Assembly (NCBI RefSeq): GCF_000002425.4
Contig: NC_037257.1
Span: 15,634,708-15,698,707, forward strand
Direction of reading: 5' to 3'
Source: Physcomitrium patens
Lineage: Eukaryota; Streptophyta; Bryopsida; Funariales; Funariaceae
DNA length: 64,000 nt
Part shown: positions 23,580-34,121 of the stretch, in pieces
Layout: the number at the start of each line of letters is the position of its first letter
How positions within the stretch are numbered: position 1 is the stretch's first letter
Translations under genes and position numbers: made by a program
The notes under the pieces: generated by a model
What the model saw: the letters and a program-made list of their open reading frames with translations, nothing else
What the model was told of the DNA's origin: nothing
Database searches by the model: none

Positions 23580-24020
23580 TGATAATTGATGATCCTTTTA
23601 TATTTGAATTTAAAAATAATTTATTTTATTTTGAGAGACAATAATGTATTCCAAAAGTCAAAAGATAATTACATGTTTTCTAAACTATTCTTGACTTTTC
23701 AACAATTAGATATTTTAGATACAACAAGACTTTGGAGCTAATATCAAGAGATTTTTGGTGGCTTCAAATGTAGAAGGTAGTTAAAGACTTTGTATAATCA
23801 TGTATCATTTATTCAAAATCAAAAATTCCTTGTCATTGACCTTATAGACTTCTTTTACTATTACCTATTTAAGAACAATCATAATCTTTTGTTTCTATGG
23901 ATTTTATTATAGATTTTTCAATCTTTAGTTTGTATGATTTTATATTTGTGATAGTAGATTATATACCATATATAAAATCTATATTTTCCTAAATATATTG
24001 TATATGATACAAAATCTATA
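23580..24020 (+). pseudogene. Chromovirus integrase fragment, opposite orientation
   Basis: The plus strand reads KTLELISRDFWWLQM, stop, KVVKDFV, stop, SC, then SMDFIIDFSIFSLYDFIFVIVDY, which is the integrase zinc region and the first catalytic Asp. It resembles Ch1 1850-2250 and carries the same TGA after CH (23837-23839). It abuts the minus-strand integrase fragment to its left, so two fragments meet head to head. Confidence 0.8.
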
Positions 24021-24048
24021 TTGTTCCTACATATATTTAGGAATAATA

Positions 24049-24448
24049 TAGATTGTTGAAATAAGACTAAAGACGAAAAAAGCATTGATAAGAGTGAAGA
24101 AGGCTTCACTCTTCTTTCCACACATACTCTTAATTAGGAATTATGTGGCAATGTTCTATAAGACCTTTAAAATATGTTGATTTTATAAGACACATATATC
24201 AACTTGTAAGACAAATTTTCTATATGTGTGCCATATAGTAGCTTATTCTACAAGCTACCAATATATGGTTAATTTATTGACCAAGTTTCTAACCTATCAA
24301 TTAAATAAAAATATACATAAAATCAAAATAATGTCTATAAAGCTTCTAAAAAGTTTTTCTAGAAAATATTATGAAATAAATTTACTTTTATCTACTTCTA
24401 TTTAATAATATAGGTAAATATTAGAATAAATATATATGTTCATGATAT
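24049..24448 (-). repeat. Ch4 3' LTR, truncated
   Basis: Matches 58090-58477 in order. About 150 bp at the window-left side, which is the LTR's own 3' end, are missing. Its right edge ends TATGTTCATGATA, followed by the pyrimidine-rich complement of the polypurine tract. Confidence 0.8.
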
Positions 24449-24488
24449 TACCTTCTCTTTTAGGAAGAAGTTCTATAAGGAGCAGTCA

Positions 24489-24852
24489 TCATATGTTGAA
24501 AAAATCAAAGATGTGACAAATTATGTTTGCTACATATTTTGATCTTTTTTCTCTTCAAAGATGATTAATAGGTCCTCTTCGCCATTGATAGTGTCTTATA
24601 TCAAAGCAAAAAGACTACCTTATTATTTGATTGTTGTTGAGGCCTTTGTAACTTTCTTCAAATAAAATATTTAAAATATTATTATGAATTATTCTCACTT
24701 CTAATAAAATCACCAAATATTGGAAGCCTCTTCCTAGGTTGTGATATCAAATACATTGTATCTCGCCATCTATTTGAAGGACATATTATTCTTGAAGATC
24801 TTCATGTTGATTATGTCATCTTAAAATTTGTGACAATTGTAATATCTTATTA
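24489..24852 (-). pseudogene. Ch4 ORF2 remnant
   Basis: The minus strand ends in AACATATGA as in Ch1 and Ch2. Further upstream it keeps GATGACATAATCAACATG and a segment matching GATGAAGATCTTCAAGAA of Ch1. The first part of the ORF is lost at the breakpoint near 24852, where protease-linker sequence is joined directly. Many stops. Confidence 0.7.
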
Positions 24853-24897
24853 TTGTAATGTACTTAATTTAAGTGCATTCTTCTTTTAAAAAACATC

Positions 24898-25317
24898 TTA
24901 GAATTCTTGATATTGCTTAGAAATACCACTCAACATTGTTTCACCATTAGAAATGGGTGTAGCATATACAGCAAAAGATGATCCTTTTTTTGCAGCATGC
25001 ATGAAAGCTTTTGCACTTATTAGTAAAGATTTGGACGTACTAGACTTACATACTTCTACTTTGTTAATACGATCTTTGATTATACTATCAAGAAAGTTAA
25101 GGTTACAAGAAATCCAATCTATTTGAGGGTTATATTTTTCTAGCCATGATAATCCTAAAATAATCAAATTAGAGGGAGATTTTATTACATTAAATACTAC
25201 TATACAATTATGATCTTTAATTACTATATTTAAAGGAATATTTTCATGGGTAATATTTTTAGAAGATAACAAACGACTATCTATGACTTCTACATGTATG
25301 GATTTAACTTTCTTCAT
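24898..25317 (-). pseudogene. Ch4 protease and linker (remnant)
   Basis: An open frame of 139 codons reads VKSIHVEVIDSRLLSS, then HNCIVVFNVIKSPSNLIILGLSWLEKYNPQIDW. Next come SAKAFMHAA and YATPISNGE, and it ends at KQYQEF. This is the second half of a chromovirus aspartic protease plus the linker before reverse transcriptase. The active-site Asp part is missing on the right, next to the Gy-D LTR, and reverse transcriptase is missing on the left. Confidence 0.85.
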
Positions 25318-25319
25318 TA

Positions 25320-26871
25320 AAGTTATTTTTAAATTTTTAAATTTTGAATTTTTAAATTTTTAAATCCTAACCCTAGATAGCGAGCTTTGGGAAGCTGTAA
25401 TTCTCAATCTAACAGTCTGATTGTTGTAAAAATTCTACTACTAGTGTCTTTACAAGTCTTCTAAATTTTTAAAAAGTTTCAATCCAATCTAACTTACAGA
25501 TTGCAAGAAAATATCATAAATCCACACTGATGTCCCTTGATCACTGCCTAGAAAGTTGATGACGAATCTTGATTTGTAATTTCTCCTTTTCAAACTTTTA
25601 ATTCTCATTCAAACCTTATGTGTAGCTCCGCCTTTAAGCCCTCGACTTACCACATCAAAATTCACCTTATTCTAGCTGATAGATCTCCAGATATTACAGA
25701 AACCCTAAACAACCGCAATATGCCGACTTCTGATACCTCTTTACACTAATGATCAAATATCCTCTATCTATACCATTAGATTAACACAAATTTTTGCATG
25801 TGCTTGGCATACTCAACTATCTAGACATCTCTAAAATTTCAACTACAGATGTTTTTTCAATTTCACAAAACAGTCAAGAGTACTAGCCTTAAGTTTATTG
25901 CAAAAAAAACCCAATTTACCAATACAAACATTGAATTTGAGCAACGATTGCAAAGTCCTATCAAATCCTATGAAATCAAGTCCTACACCTTTTGAAGGAG
26001 CTTGAAGCTAGCTCTCTGACCCCAAAATTTTGATATCCAAATGCCTTCTTCTTTTTCCTCTCTTTTCTTTTAACTATATGAGGTCCCCTTATTCTCCTGC
26101 CTTTGACTCGAAATTGGAACAGCTTGAAATGGAACCGAAGCCTCCGTAATCAGGACCTCATTGGGTTGCTCAACCAAATCAGGTCTCATACTAGATAAGA
26201 GGCCCGTAACAGGACCTGGATTGGATGTCCTCGTAATTAGGTCAAATTGGCCCTTTGCATCAGACTCACCCAAATGTTGAATTGGTCTTTTCCTCTTTTA
26301 TAGACTCCTAGTAAGAACGGCTTAGACACATTCCACCTGATTTACTGGAATATCTTGAAGACCTTGATTTATCTCCTCAATTTTTCTTTGGCTTTGGATC
26401 TGCTAATCTCGATTATTGAAATTGAACAAAACATTACATTGTTGATAAGTATGCCCGAACTGTTTGCAATTCCCACACACTAGCATGTAATCATCACTAG
26501 CTTTGGGATTGAGACATTTACTAGCATAATGATCAATCTGTCTGTAATGGAAATAACAAAGTAGTCTTCTTGCACCCCCATCAGGCATATTGGGTGTCTC
26601 CACTAGTATATACCTACTAGGCTTGTTCCATGTAGGGTTAGAAAATGATCCTAGTTGTCCCGTTGCTACAAAGGGTACTTGGTTTGATGACGTCGGTGGA
26701 GCATATTGCTGATATAATATATGGAAGTATAGCTTGTAATGGGGTGACATTAACTGGCCCTTGCATATTGGCATTGGAATTGGCCATTGTTCCTAACATC
26801 CAAGATGACTAAATATTAATAAAAATTTTTTTATTTATATTTTCACCATATAGTCATGTTACAACACAACA
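25320..26871 (-). repeat. Gy-D 3' LTR (outer end missing)
   Basis: Inner edge on the minus strand reads GGGGGTGGA|TGTTGTGTTGTAAC, that is polypurine tract then LTR start. It aligns with the 5' LTR at 53522-57074 once the 1706-bp solo LTR there is removed. The intact LTR is about 1843 bp; this copy stops at an AT-rich break near 25320. Confidence 0.85.
26070..26787 (-). pseudogene. LTR-encoded zinc-knuckle reading frame (3' LTR copy)
   Basis: Lies wholly inside the LTR. An ATG opens MANSNANMQGPVNVTPLQAI. After one frame change the frame gives QQYAPPTSSNQVPFVATGQ, then VETPNMPDGGARR. Two cysteine-histidine knuckles follow: CYFHYRQIDHYASKC (first type CX2CX5HX4C, with the second Cys replaced by His here) and CGNCKQFGHTYQQC (canonical CX2CX4HX4C). 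After a stop the frame continues HLGESDAKGQFDLI, GLLSSMRPDLVEQPNE and ends QENKGTSYS. The 5' LTR copy (56273-56990) spans exactly the same 718 bp. Such knuckles bind RNA or single-stranded DNA in Gag proteins. Function here is unknown. Confidence 0.6.
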
Positions 26872-26991
26872 TCCACCCCCTCTAAACTTCTGCATCCTCT
26901 GGTATGTACCAAATAACCTAGTTATTGTTTGATTTATAATACGTTCTCTAAGTCTTCGTTCAAATCCTCTTAATCACTTTTGCTATCCAAG

Positions 26992-28250
26992 TCAAATTTC
27001 ATCTTCCTGTCGAGGAATATCTATGTCTTCATCAAGGTCTTCTATATTTATTTCTATGTATCTTTGTTTAAATATTTTTACTCGCTTCCCTGTAATTGGT
27101 ATTTTTAACCTTGTTCTATCTAACTTTCGCAATGAGTAAGTTGCATTATCATGAATAGTTATTACCACATACGGTCCAAACCATTGTTTAGAAAACTTCT
27201 TTAAAGTACTATGTTGATTGTCCAAGCTACTATCATATCCCAAAATCCAATCTCCTTCTTCAATTGCTTTAGGCTTCAATCGATGCTGCTTATCAAATCA
27301 TGCCTTATTTTGTAACCTCGTTCTTTTTAACCTTTCTAATGCTATTTGCACATCTTTCAATCTTTGCTATAATTATTGAATTCTAATAGCTAGAAGTTCT
27401 TCTCTTATTAATCCATCTTCTCATGGTAGCACATTCCAAGTAAGTACTTTTTCTTCACTTGGCATAATTGGTTTTTGACCTGCCATAAGCTCAATAGGCA
27501 TATATTCCGTTATTGAGCTAAGAGTTATTCGATCAGCTTATAATACAAATGACAAAAGTCGTGGCCATTCTCTAACCTTCCCATTACAAGCTTTAACTAA
27601 TGCTTTCACAATCAGTGGATGACCACATTCACTTTTTGTATTTCTTTTAGGATTGTAAGCATTAGTCAGTGATAGTTTAATTCCACATCTTTCAAAGAAT
27701 TCACGAGCTTTTCGTGCATTTAATTCTCTATGATCTGCAGCAATTTTTTCTATACATCCATAGTAGCAAATAACATCTTCAAGCAAAAATCTACAAATTC
27801 CTTCCATAGATTTTATTCTCAATACTCTTCCTTCTACTTAATTTGATAAATCTTTACGAGCTAAGACCAAATATCTCATTTTCCATAATCCGATTGGCAT
27901 AACAACCAAATCAACAACCTATTTGAAATGAATAGCTAAAAGATATGTAGGATGAAGACCATCTCGATGTCGTATATTACAATACTCTTAACAAATTTTA
28001 CATGACTCTACAAATAAAAATACATCTTGATATATATTTTTCCACCAATATCCTTCCTTAAGTTTAGCAAAAGTAGTCCAAATTCCTCTATGTCCTGCCC
28101 ATAAACTATCATGAAACCCCTTTAATAATTTTTGTTTCTCTTCCTTATTGCCTATCACTCTTTGTGGCATTCCAATTCCTTTCTTTGGTCTCTTCCATAA
28201 GAATCTTTCTTGAAACAAAAATCCATATGCTTTTTTTCTTATTTGTTTAA
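26992..28250 (-). pseudogene. Gy-D integrase (broken)
   Basis: The zinc-binding domain at 28218-27988 reads HDSLWAGHRGIWTTFAKL, then SCKIC. The catalytic core at 27822-27538 has ADHRELNARKAREFF, with the second Asp replaced or shifted, and NAYNPKRNTKSECGH with the Glu region. The C-terminal GPY/F domain (WFGPYVVITIHDNATYSLRKL) is at 27279-26992 and ends the protein. No chromodomain follows; the polypurine tract comes about 110 bp later. Short gaps between the open pieces are stops. Confidence 0.87.
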
Positions 28251-28358
28251 AATTTTTTTGCAGACCAATTTTCTTGCTTAGTGAAGGTATTCAAGTAATG
28301 ACTATATTCCAATAATTCTCCTTCATAAAATTCTTCAAAAAATAGCTTATCTTTTTTT

Positions 28359-29570
28359 TTAAGATATTGAATAGAATTTTGATCCAACATCATCAATGTC
28401 TTCAACCATTTTGTCTTCTCTATCATATCTTGCTTGAGATAGCATGTCTTCTATTAAATTGTCTTTTCCAGCAACACGCTTAAATTCTGGTTTTAATGAC
28501 TTAATATAAGCAATCCATCTTAACATTGCAATGTCTAGTGTTGAACAATTAGTAATCATTCCAAATAATAGCAAGCAATCTATTTCAATTACTACTGCTA
28601 CATCAATCAAATAATCCCTTTCAGCTTTCATAGCTGAAACAACTCCTCAAAGTTCTCTTTTGACTTGCAAATATGCACGTTGACGAGTACTTAAAACTTT
28701 AGCTCCATATCAAACTGTAAATCTGTTTCCACTTGAATCATCTTGACCCACAGCCCATCCAATAGCAACAGGACTAGTATTCACAATAAGAATTACTTGT
28801 CTATTACAGTCATAATCAATTTTTCTTAAAATTGGAGGTGTCACGAATAACACCTTTAGCTTCTGCATTGCTTTAGTATGCTTTCTTTTCCATTTAAATT
28901 GATAATCCTTACATAATAATTCATACAATGGATCCGCTATATGAGCATAATGAGGAATCCATATACGATAAAATACACAAGCTCCTAAAAACTTACGTAC
29001 TTTTGTTAAAAAGTCACATAAATCCTTTATTCTTCCAATTACATCAACTTTGCTTGGATCTGGCTTTCTCCTATAAAATCCACATAAATGTCCAACAATA
29101 AGAACTTCTTGCACTCCAAATGTAGATTTTGCTCCTGAAAGTGTAAGATGAACCTCTTCAAATTGAGTTAAAATCTTTTCACAATCTTGTATATGATCAA
29201 CAATATATTTGCGATGCCCTCTCTCATCTAAAGTTTCATCTTTTTCTCCTTCTTTACATCTTTTGATAGGAACATCATCTAAAAAAGGCATAGTTTTTTC
29301 AAGAATGAAGTCTCTTAATACCTTGTTCATTCCATTCATTATATGTGCAACTAAGTTAGTAGCACCTTGAAGGAGAGTATACATTTTAAGTAACCCAAGT
29401 GGCGTTCTCATAGTTGTTAGATCTCTACTCACATGCGCAAGTTGAAATTGATCATAACCCAAATATAAATCACCCATTGAATAAATTACCCTTTTCGCAA
29501 ACGCTTCTGCAAACTCATCTACTAAAGGTCCTTTACATGCATTTTTTATAGTTACTGCATTCATTGGCTA
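28359..29570 (-). pseudogene. Gy-D reverse transcriptase and RNase H (broken)
   Basis: Bases 29564-28710 give an open frame of 284 aa. It starts in the fingers/palm region (MNAVTIKNA), has MRTPLGLLKMYTLLQGATN, and keeps the catalytic box as MPFLDDVPIK with both aspartates (29291-29274 area). It continues through the thumb/connection (FLGACVFYRIWIPHYA) into the RNase H start VILIVNTSPVAIGWAVGQDD, where the first Asp is Asn. RNase H ends at 28631-28359 (EIDCLLLFGMI, then LRWIAYIKSLKPEFKRVAGKDN). Two stops separate the halves. Confidence 0.9.
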
Positions 29571-29734
29571 CATATCTTGAATAAGACGTAACAGTCTATT
29601 TTTTTAGGCATCATAAACCAACGACTAGAATATGGAGCAAAAGAAGGTTCTAAAATTTTCATTCACATCTTTTCTTTCAATAATTCCACCAATTTAGATA
29701 AATGTGCCCTCGGCACGGAAATTGGCCTTAAGTT

Positions 29735-30349
29735 CTAAGGCACATGAGGTACTGTAAAGATAACCATAGGAGCAATAACATTAGGATCTATACATCCTAT
29801 TTCACTAGACAAAAAGATTAATGATTCACCTCGTTTTGCAAGCATTTTTTTAAAATATTCAATTTCTATTAGAAATAAAGAACCATCACATCCAATCTTC
29901 AATTCTTCAAAAGTCTCCTTTGTAAACTGATGTCCAATCTTCTTTGGATTTCTTAAACTCTCTTTTTTTGATGCTTCTTCCATTTGTTCTTTAGAATCTT
30001 CTCATAAAGGTTCGGCAATAGGTTTTACCTTTTTATTTACTATTTTATATTTTATCTCTATAATAACTTCTGGTGCTTAAAAATATTCAAATATAGTATA
30101 AACCTCCTTCGAATGAATTTCTACAATCTTATCATTATCTCCTAACTCAATAGATGTAATTAATTCCAAAGAATCTTCCAATCTATTTTCTTCATAAATA
30201 CCTAAAATCATCTCATTATCTTCTAATGTCCCTAACTTGTATAATTCCCTTTCAATACTATATAATCTTTTTTTTTCTTTTTCTTTTAAAATCATGAATT
30301 TTCTTATATATAATATTTCCATTCTCAAAAATATCAATAAAACTCGCAT
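29735..30349 (-). pseudogene. Gy-D pol, region between protease and reverse transcriptase
   Basis: Two open pieces (30349-30077, 29983-29735) with LDD-like acidic linkers and ELKIGCDGSLFLIEIEYFKKMLAKR, followed by the approach to reverse transcriptase. I recognise this only by position. The piece is cut at 30477 by Ch3 and resumes at 36798. Confidence 0.6.
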
Positions 30350-30472
30350 TTAAGGCACCTACATCTCGCGAGAGTACCTCCTCTTTTGTACCTCCATAAT
30401 TTCGCTTTATAGTGGTACTTCTCTAAAATCCTTAAATTCTTCAACAACACTTGGCAATGGTTTCTCCCTCAA

Positions 30473-30477
30473 CCTAT
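30473..30477. repeat. Target-site duplication of Ch3, left
   Basis: CCTAT, repeated at 36793-36797 on the other side of Ch3. Confidence 0.95.
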
Positions 30478-30974
30478 TGTCATGGATACTGAAATACAGA
30501 CTCGAGATCTAACAAGAAGTTCAAGAAGAACTAGCAAGAACTAGATTAATCAGATGAATACAAGAACAACACCAGAGAGGTGAGCTAGAGCTCCAAGAGA
30601 TGTATTGTTGAGATTGAAGAACTCTTCAGCCTTGATTCCAATATATACTCCTATTTAAGAAGCTTCTTAAGCAACTTCTACCAACTAGGAATCTTTTAAG
30701 GTTCCAGAGACTTGCTTCTAAAAGATTCTAGAAACTTGTCTCTAAAAGGTTCTAAGGACTATGTCCCTAATATCATCTACCAACTAAGAAGCTTCTAGAA
30801 GGTTCTAGAGACTTGCTTCTAGAAGGTTTTAGAAACTTATCTCTAGAAGGTTCTAAAGACTATGTTCCTAACATCTTCTATTAACTAAAAAGCTTCTAGA
30901 AGGTTCCAGAGACTTGCTTCTAGAAGGTTCTAGAAACTTTTCTTTAGAATGTTCTAAGGACTATGTCCCTAAAA
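30478..30974 (-). repeat. Ch3 3' LTR with heat-shock-element repeats
   Basis: 497 bp. Outer end TGTCATGG and inner end CCCTAAAA (CCCTAACA in the other LTR). It contains three degenerate tandem units of about 130 bp, each with alternating GAA/TTC triplets at 2-bp spacing (for example TTCTAGAAGGTTCTAGAA near 30917-30940). The polypurine tract AAGGGGTGA lies immediately inside it. Confidence 0.93.
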
Positions 30975-31051
30975 TCACCCCTTCATTTAGCTTTGAGGTC
31001 TCTGAGAAGCAATGTTGTTGTTAATCAGTACGAATGCAAGAAAATGAAGAT

Positions 31052-31381
31052 CTATCGCATAATGTCTGCTATGAATTCCAACTGTTGTTCACGAGGCAAA
31101 TGGTTCATTGGTCCTTGATGCCAACAGTAGTAGCCCACTCCTTTGACTTCTGACCAAGCATGAACTTCCGTGTCTTCATTGTGAAATTGTCCTGCAAACA
31201 CGCCTTCTAGCTGACCATTGCAAGCAGACTCGAACTCAAATACAATCACTAGTGATCGGTTACTGGATATTCTCCGTCGTCATCGTCATGGTGTAGGCAG
31301 TTCTTTATCTCGGGGTCGCCTTCGTGAGCTAATCGGTTGAGATAATCTGACTGACATAGTATCTATCTCTTGGCTATTCAT
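31052..31381 (-). pseudogene. Ch3 ORF2: extra ORF after the chromodomain
   Basis: 110 codons from ATG (MNSQEIDTMSVRLSQP) to TAG, about 170 bp downstream of the chromodomain. Two TGA codons interrupt an Arg-rich tract. Aligned with Ch2 ORF2, shared blocks are a start M-N-Q-E, then RLSQP, an Arg-rich tract, a beta-rich centre, and the end W..GPMNHLPREQQLEFIADI against W..DPINHLRREQRSEYVANI. Intervening sequence is very different, so the match reflects selection rather than recent copying. No known domain recognised. Confidence 0.7.
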
Positions 31382-31559
31382 ATTAGAAGACCAAACTATG
31401 GCTACTGAAAAAATTCTACTTTATCTTGGAGAAAATAACTACATCAACTATGAATTTTGGTGATGCTCTCCCCCTTTCTTATATTCTTGTGTGAACAAGC
31501 TTCAGAAAGAAGCTATCGTCGAATCGGCTTAGGTTTATGAGGATGTTGTTGATGAAACT

Positions 31560-31700
31560 TCTGTATCTTTTACGGCGCATTGGCAAGATTTTTAGCTGGC
31601 TCCCATGTTCGCTCATTAATATCGTAGCCGCACCAATGAACAAGATACTCTAACTTGTCCCACCTTCGCTATGAATCTAGTACCTTTTCAACCTCGTATT
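31560..31700 (-). pseudogene. Ch3 chromodomain
   Basis: The minus strand reads YEVEKVLDS, stop, RRWDKLEYLVHWCGYDINERTWEP and a helix AKNLANA. The aromatic residues and the TWEP motif of chromodomains are kept. One TAG interrupts the first strand. It is fused to the integrase C-terminus at its right. Confidence 0.92.
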
Positions 31701-31854
31701 CCTCGTGGTTCTCAATCTCAATACTAGGTAGCAAACATTGCATTCTTCTAGGAAAAGACGACTCTCGATAAGGCTCCAACAGAGAAACATGAAAGACTGG
31801 ATGTACCTTCATAGAAGCCGATAATTCCAAATGGTATGCCACTGGATTAATTTG

Positions 31855-32859
31855 CTACTGGATGATAAATGGTCCCAATCTTCGATAGTCCAACTTATGA
31901 CATGGTCGCTTGGTCTTGATATTTCGTCGAAGAAGCCATGCTTTATCTCCAATTTTGAAAGTAGGTGCTTGATTTTGAAATCTATCTGTAGACGCCTTGT
32001 AGGATTTTTGAGCGGAATGTAATTGAAGCTTCAATGTATTTTGAAGCTCTGATAGTTGTTTCGCAAATCCTTCAACTGCTGGATTGTTATTTGTTGACGG
32101 ACTCAATAAGTCAAGCTTCAGATGATACCTATAGTTGAGAAAGAATGGTGTGTATTGAGTCAACGCATGGAGGTTATTGTTATATGCAAACTCGGCTAGC
32201 GGCAAATATGTGGTCCAATCGTCTTACTGATAGTTGATGCTGCATCGTAAGTATTGTTCCAAGACTTAGTTCACCCGTTCCGTTTGGCCGTCAGTTTGAG
32301 GATGAAAAGCCGAAGAAAGCTTGATATCCACTTTCAGTATCTCAAAGAGAGATCTCCAAAACTTTGATACAAACTGGGTTCCTCGATCTAATACGATATC
32401 ATCTAGTAGTCCATGATACCGATACACATTATCGAGAAAGAGCCTTGCTGTGACTTTATTGGACGATGTCTTCTTACAAAGGACAAAGTGTGCCAACTTT
32501 GTAAGCCGATCTACCACGACAAAGATGTTGTCAAATGAGTTCGATGATGGCAGGTACGTGATGAAGTCCATGGAAATTGAAGACCATGGTCGACATAGAA
32601 TCGGCAATGGTTTTAGGAGTCCATAAGGGCGATGCCGAGGATTCTTAGATCTTGAACAGTTGTCGCAGGAGAGGACAAAATCTTTCACATCCTTCTTCAT
32701 TTGGGGCCACCAAAAATCTTGAGAAATAAGCTCTAAGGTCTTGTTGAATCCAAAATATCCCGCAGTTGGAAAATCGTGGCGAGATTGAAGAACTCGGAGT
32801 CGTGCTGGTCCTTTTGGGATATACAACTGCTCCTCAAAGTATAAAAGATCTCCATCCAC
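31855..32859 (-). pseudogene. Ch3 integrase
   Basis: Bases 32859-32266 are open for 197 codons: RVLQSRHDFPTAGYFGFNKTL with a Tyr where the second zinc-binding His is expected (AG-H-FG in the family), CDNCSRSK, MDFITYLPSS, VVVDRLTK (first Asp), LDRGTQFVSKFW (second Asp), and DGQTERVN (Glu). Bases 32205-31855 give the rest: MPLAEFAYNN, then DKLDYRRLGPF. One short gap with a stop separates them. The three acidic catalytic residues are present. Confidence 0.92.
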
Positions 32860-33002
32860 CTTGAACTTGTTGTCATTAGCACACTACTTGATATCAATGG
32901 CTACTGAATCTTCAATCGTCATGGTACGTACCTAATTCAGGAAGTCAATATCAATTGGCACAATAGTAGCACAAAGCCAAAATTGCTCTGGCTTCAACAA
33001 CG

Positions 33003-34091
33003 TCATACATTGTTGATCAATTGTGCTTCTTCAGCCTTTGGTACAAGATACGATCTCCTCGATAAGGCATCAGATAGTCCTTGTTGCTTTCCACGTCGAT
33101 AAGTGATAACAAAATTGAACCTAGATAGCGACATACTCCACCAAGCTTGACGTCGATTTAGAACTTGAGGCGACATGAAATACTCCAAATTCTTGTGATT
33201 TGTGTATATGGTCATTGGGTGTGCAGCTCCTTCAAGAAAGTGACGCCATTCTTGGAAAGAATCCACTATAGTAAGAAGTTTCTTATCGTGGATCTCATAA
33301 TTGATTTCAGCAGCAGAGAACTTTCGAGAATAGAATGCAATCGGATGGAGCTTCTTGTCTTCTCCCATTGGTAAAAGTACAACTCCCAAAGTAAAATTCG
33401 AAGCACCATTTTCTAAATAAAAGACCTTTGTAAAGTCTGGATGTACCAAGATTGGAGGCGTAGTAAATGCAATCTTCAAGTCTTGAAACGCCTTCTTCGC
33501 TAGAGGTTCCCATTCCAGCTTATCCTTGCATGTCAACCGAGTGAGAGGAGCAGCAACTTCAGAGTAATTCTTAATGAAGATCCGATAGAAGTTAGAAAAA
33601 CTAAGAAAGCATTGTACATCTCTAACCGTCTTTGGAACCTCCCAGGATACGATTGCTTCCACCTTCTTGGAGTCCATCTTCAAGCCTTCAGTAATTGCAA
33701 CAAACTCCAAAAATTCCATCTCTATTTGGTGAAATAAATACTTCTCCAACTTGGCATATAGTCCTCGCTCGCGTAGTTTCTTCAAAACCAAACAAACGTG
33801 CTTTTCATGCTCTTCCTCGTTTTTGGAGAATATCAGAATATCTTTCAAATAGATGACAACAAAATCGTCAAGGTGCTCTCGAAAAATGTCATTCATCATA
33901 TGTTGAAAGACCGCTGGAGCATTGGTAAGACCAAAGGGTATGACATTATACTCAAAATGGCCATACCTTGTATGGAACGCTGTTTTCCACTCATCTCCTT
34001 CCTTGATTCGTACGAGATTGTAAGCTCCACTTAGATCAATTTTTGTAAAGATCCTTGCATGTCCAAGTTGTTGTAAGAGACCAGAAATCAA
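33003..34091 (-). CDS. Ch3 reverse transcriptase and RNase H, open 362 codons
   Basis: Open throughout. KIDLSGAYN carries the first catalytic Asp (residue 19) and PFGLTNAPAVFQ the usual contact region. The catalytic box at residues 81-84 reads YLKD instead of YLDD, which removes one of two essential aspartates. The connection (SFSNFYRIFIKNYSEVAAPLT) leads to RNase H. There FYLENGASNFTLGVVL has Asn-Gly in place of the usual Asp near the first active-site position, followed by IHDKKLLTIV and YTNHKNLEYF. The N-terminal fingers are encoded by the upstream frame ending at 34122; one stop separates the two. So it is a nearly intact protein with its chemistry lost. Confidence 0.93.
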   Translation of the reverse strand: MISGLLQQLGHARIFTKIDLSGAYNLVRIKEGDEWKTAFHTRYGHFEYNVIPFGLTNAPAVFQHMMNDIFREHLDDFVVIYLKDILIFSKNEEEHEKHVCLVLKKLRERGLYAKLEKYLFHQIEMEFLEFVAITEGLKMDSKKVEAIVSWEVPKTVRDVQCFLSFSNFYRIFIKNYSEVAAPLTRLTCKDKLEWEPLAKKAFQDLKIAFTTPPILVHPDFTKVFYLENGASNFTLGVVLLPMGEDKKLHPIAFYSRKFSAAEINYEIHDKKLLTIVDSFQEWRHFLEGAAHPMTIYTNHKNLEYFMSPQVLNRRQAWWSMSLSRFNFVITYRRGKQQGLSDALSRRSYLVPKAEEAQLINNV

Positions 34092-34121
34092 GGGTAATGG
34101 ATAACGATTCTTCTTTGTTAC

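Noticed and set aside
28710-29564. Gy-D pol considered as fungal contamination because of its gypsy type
   Set aside because: It is physically nested with plant-type chromoviruses sharing target duplications in one contig. Its lineage still needs a tree.
30721-30960. Tandem repeats in the Ch3 LTR considered as a CRISPR-like array
   Set aside because: Units of about 130 bp without regular spacers, inside an LTR with a defined promoter, in plant DNA. They are heat-shock-element repeats.
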